From positions 2,108,001 through 2,172,000 of the forward strand of contig NZ_CP084560.1 of the NCBI RefSeq assembly GCF_021789175.1: a DNA stretch of 64,000 nucleotides, read 5' to 3'. This DNA comes from Arthrobacter sp. FW306-2-2C-D06B. Lineage in GTDB: Bacteria > Actinomycetota > Actinomycetes > Actinomycetales > Micrococcaceae. Position 1 is the stretch's first letter, and the number at the start of each line of letters is the position of its first letter. The position numbers were made by a program, and so were the translations under genes. A model generated the notes under the pieces. That model ran no database searches. It worked only from the letters and a program-made list of their open reading frames with translations, and was not told the DNA's origin. Positions 63,034 through 64,000 of this stretch are shown here, piece after piece.

Positions 63034-64000
63034 ATGAAGCAGCGAGTATTGGGCAAGACAGGGCGGTCTGTCTCCGTTGTGGGGCTGGGCACATGGCAGC
63101 TAGGTGCCGACTGGGGAAACGTGGATCCGAAGGAAGCCAACGACATCCTGGAAGCCGCAGTGGACTCCGGGGTGACGTTTTTTGATACGGCGGATGTCTA
63201 CGGCGACGGACAAAGCGAGCAAACCATCGGGGCGTACCTCGCTGCCAACCGTGGACTGGACATCATGGTCGCCACCAAAATCGGGCGGCGGATGGAACAG
63301 AAACCGGAGAACTACACACTGGCCAACTTCCGGCAGTGGGTTGACCGTTCCCGGCGGAACCTCCAGACGGAGTGCCTGGACCTCGTCCAGCTGCATTGTC
63401 CTCCCACCCCGGTTTACAGCCGCCCGGAAGTCTACGATGCGCTGGAGACGCTCGTCAGTGAAGGCGCGATCAAGGACTACGGTGTCAGCGTTGAGCGGAC
63501 CGATGAAGCACTCGAGGCCATCAAGCACGGCGCGGTCACCGTCCAGATCATTCTGAACGCCTTCAGACTCAAACCCCTGGATGAGGTCCTGCCCGCGGCC
63601 AAGGACGCAGGAGTCGGCATCATCGCCAGGGTCCCTCTGGCCTCCGGCCTGCTCTCGGGCAAGTACTCCAAGGACACAGTATTTGCCGAAAATGACCACC
63701 GGAAATACAACCGGAACGGTGCAGCATTCGACGTCGGAGAGACCTTCTCTGGAGTCGACTTTGAACAGGGCCTCAAAGCGGTTGAAGAATTCAAAAAGCT
63801 TGTCCCGCCCGGAGCAACGACGGCCCAAGCGGCCATCGCCTGGATCGCGGCACAAGACGGGGTCAGCACTGTCATACCAGGGGCCCGAAACCCCGAACAA
63901 GCCCGCTCCAACGCCGCCACCACCCAAATACTGGACCACCTGGGCCCGGACTTTGAGAACAGCGTCAGGGAAATCTACGACACGTACTTCCGCGAGACGA
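63034..64000 (+). CDS. Aldo/keto reductase, 3' end cut by the window
   Basis: At least 322 residues: KQRVLGKTGRSVSVVGLGTWQLGADWG, FFDTADVYGDGQSEQTIG, VATKIGRR, LDLVQLHCPP (catalytic Asp, Tyr, Lys, His) and TVIPGARNPEQARSNAA at the cofactor site. The frame is open to the last base; AKRs of this type have about 325-330 residues, so only a few residues are missing. It is divergent from the AKR gene at 61803 and belongs to another subgroup. Confidence 0.9.
   Translation, partial: MKQRVLGKTGRSVSVVGLGTWQLGADWGNVDPKEANDILEAAVDSGVTFFDTADVYGDGQSEQTIGAYLAANRGLDIMVATKIGRRMEQKPENYTLANFRQWVDRSRRNLQTECLDLVQLHCPPTPVYSRPEVYDALETLVSEGAIKDYGVSVERTDEALEAIKHGAVTVQIILNAFRLKPLDEVLPAAKDAGVGIIARVPLASGLLSGKYSKDTVFAENDHRKYNRNGAAFDVGETFSGVDFEQGLKAVEEFKKLVPPGATTAQAAIAWIAAQDGVSTVIPGARNPEQARSNAATTQILDHLGPDFENSVREIYDTYFRET

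Overview
The window is high-GC DNA with actinobacterial-type genes: a Tat-exported PhoD/purple-acid-type phosphatase, MmyB-like XRE and PucR regulators, LacI-controlled CUT1 sugar uptake, and many 4-bp overlapping start/stop junctions. It fits a soil Micrococcaceae chromosome such as Arthrobacter or Pseudarthrobacter. That is an inference from gene content only; no marker gene is present.

Layout. (1) 1-4974, minus strand: a LacI-headed sugar-acid operon (2-hydroxyacid dehydrogenase, ManD-type mannonate dehydratase, fructuronate reductase/mannitol dehydrogenase family enzyme, zinc alcohol dehydrogenase cut by the window edge). (2) 5.0-19.3 kb: accessory DNA. An inner segment (about 6.66-17.04 kb) lies between two direct copies of a tRNA 3' end plus its terminator. 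It holds two unrelated OLD-like ATPase/TOPRIM nucleases, an HTH + nucleotidyltransferase pair, an AcrVA2-like protein, two pieces of DUF1016 (YhcG) nuclease genes, small WYL-like and phage-type proteins, and debris of a kinase and a serine recombinase. No integrase gene is visible. A second pair of direct repeats (5402 and 19201) lies outside it; the right copy is joined to a truncated Doc toxin. The phosphatase at 17.1-18.8 kb sits between the inner and outer repeats. (3) 19.5-21.2 kb: GrpB protein, VOC protein and divergent MarR regulator. (4) 21.2-28.4 kb: a LacI-controlled fructan/sucrose operon (binding protein, two permeases, GH32 hydrolase, frameshifted fructokinase), then an unassigned beta-propeller-like protein at 28.9-30.4 kb.

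(5) 30.6-40.0 kb: XRE regulator-aldo/keto reductase-cupin cluster flanked by decayed carboxymuconolactone decarboxylase and short-chain dehydrogenase genes; DksA/TraR protein, LLM flavin oxidoreductase, broken isochorismatase-like gene, DUF1345 membrane protein, another membrane protein, PucR regulator. (6) 40.5-52.2 kb: stress block with a cyclic-nucleotide-domain/thioredoxin-reductase-like fusion, HdeD-like protein, HtrA-like protease, a tightly packed dnaK-grpE-cbpA-cbpM-clpB-trxC operon and a beta-carbonic anhydrase. (7) 52.2-57.6 kb: an isolated fliG, an EAL phosphodiesterase and an AraC-type regulator among tRNA fragments and debris. (8) 57.6-64.0 kb: divergent LacI/ribokinase-RpiB-MFS pentose locus, an IS630-like remnant and two aldo/keto reductases, the last cut by the window edge.

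The sugar loci share one design: a LacI regulator, palindromic operator candidates, uptake, then catabolic enzymes. The most unusual region is the tRNA-repeat-bounded 10.4-kb island dense in candidate defence and counter-defence genes. The stress operon and the orphan FliG/EAL pair are the next most notable.
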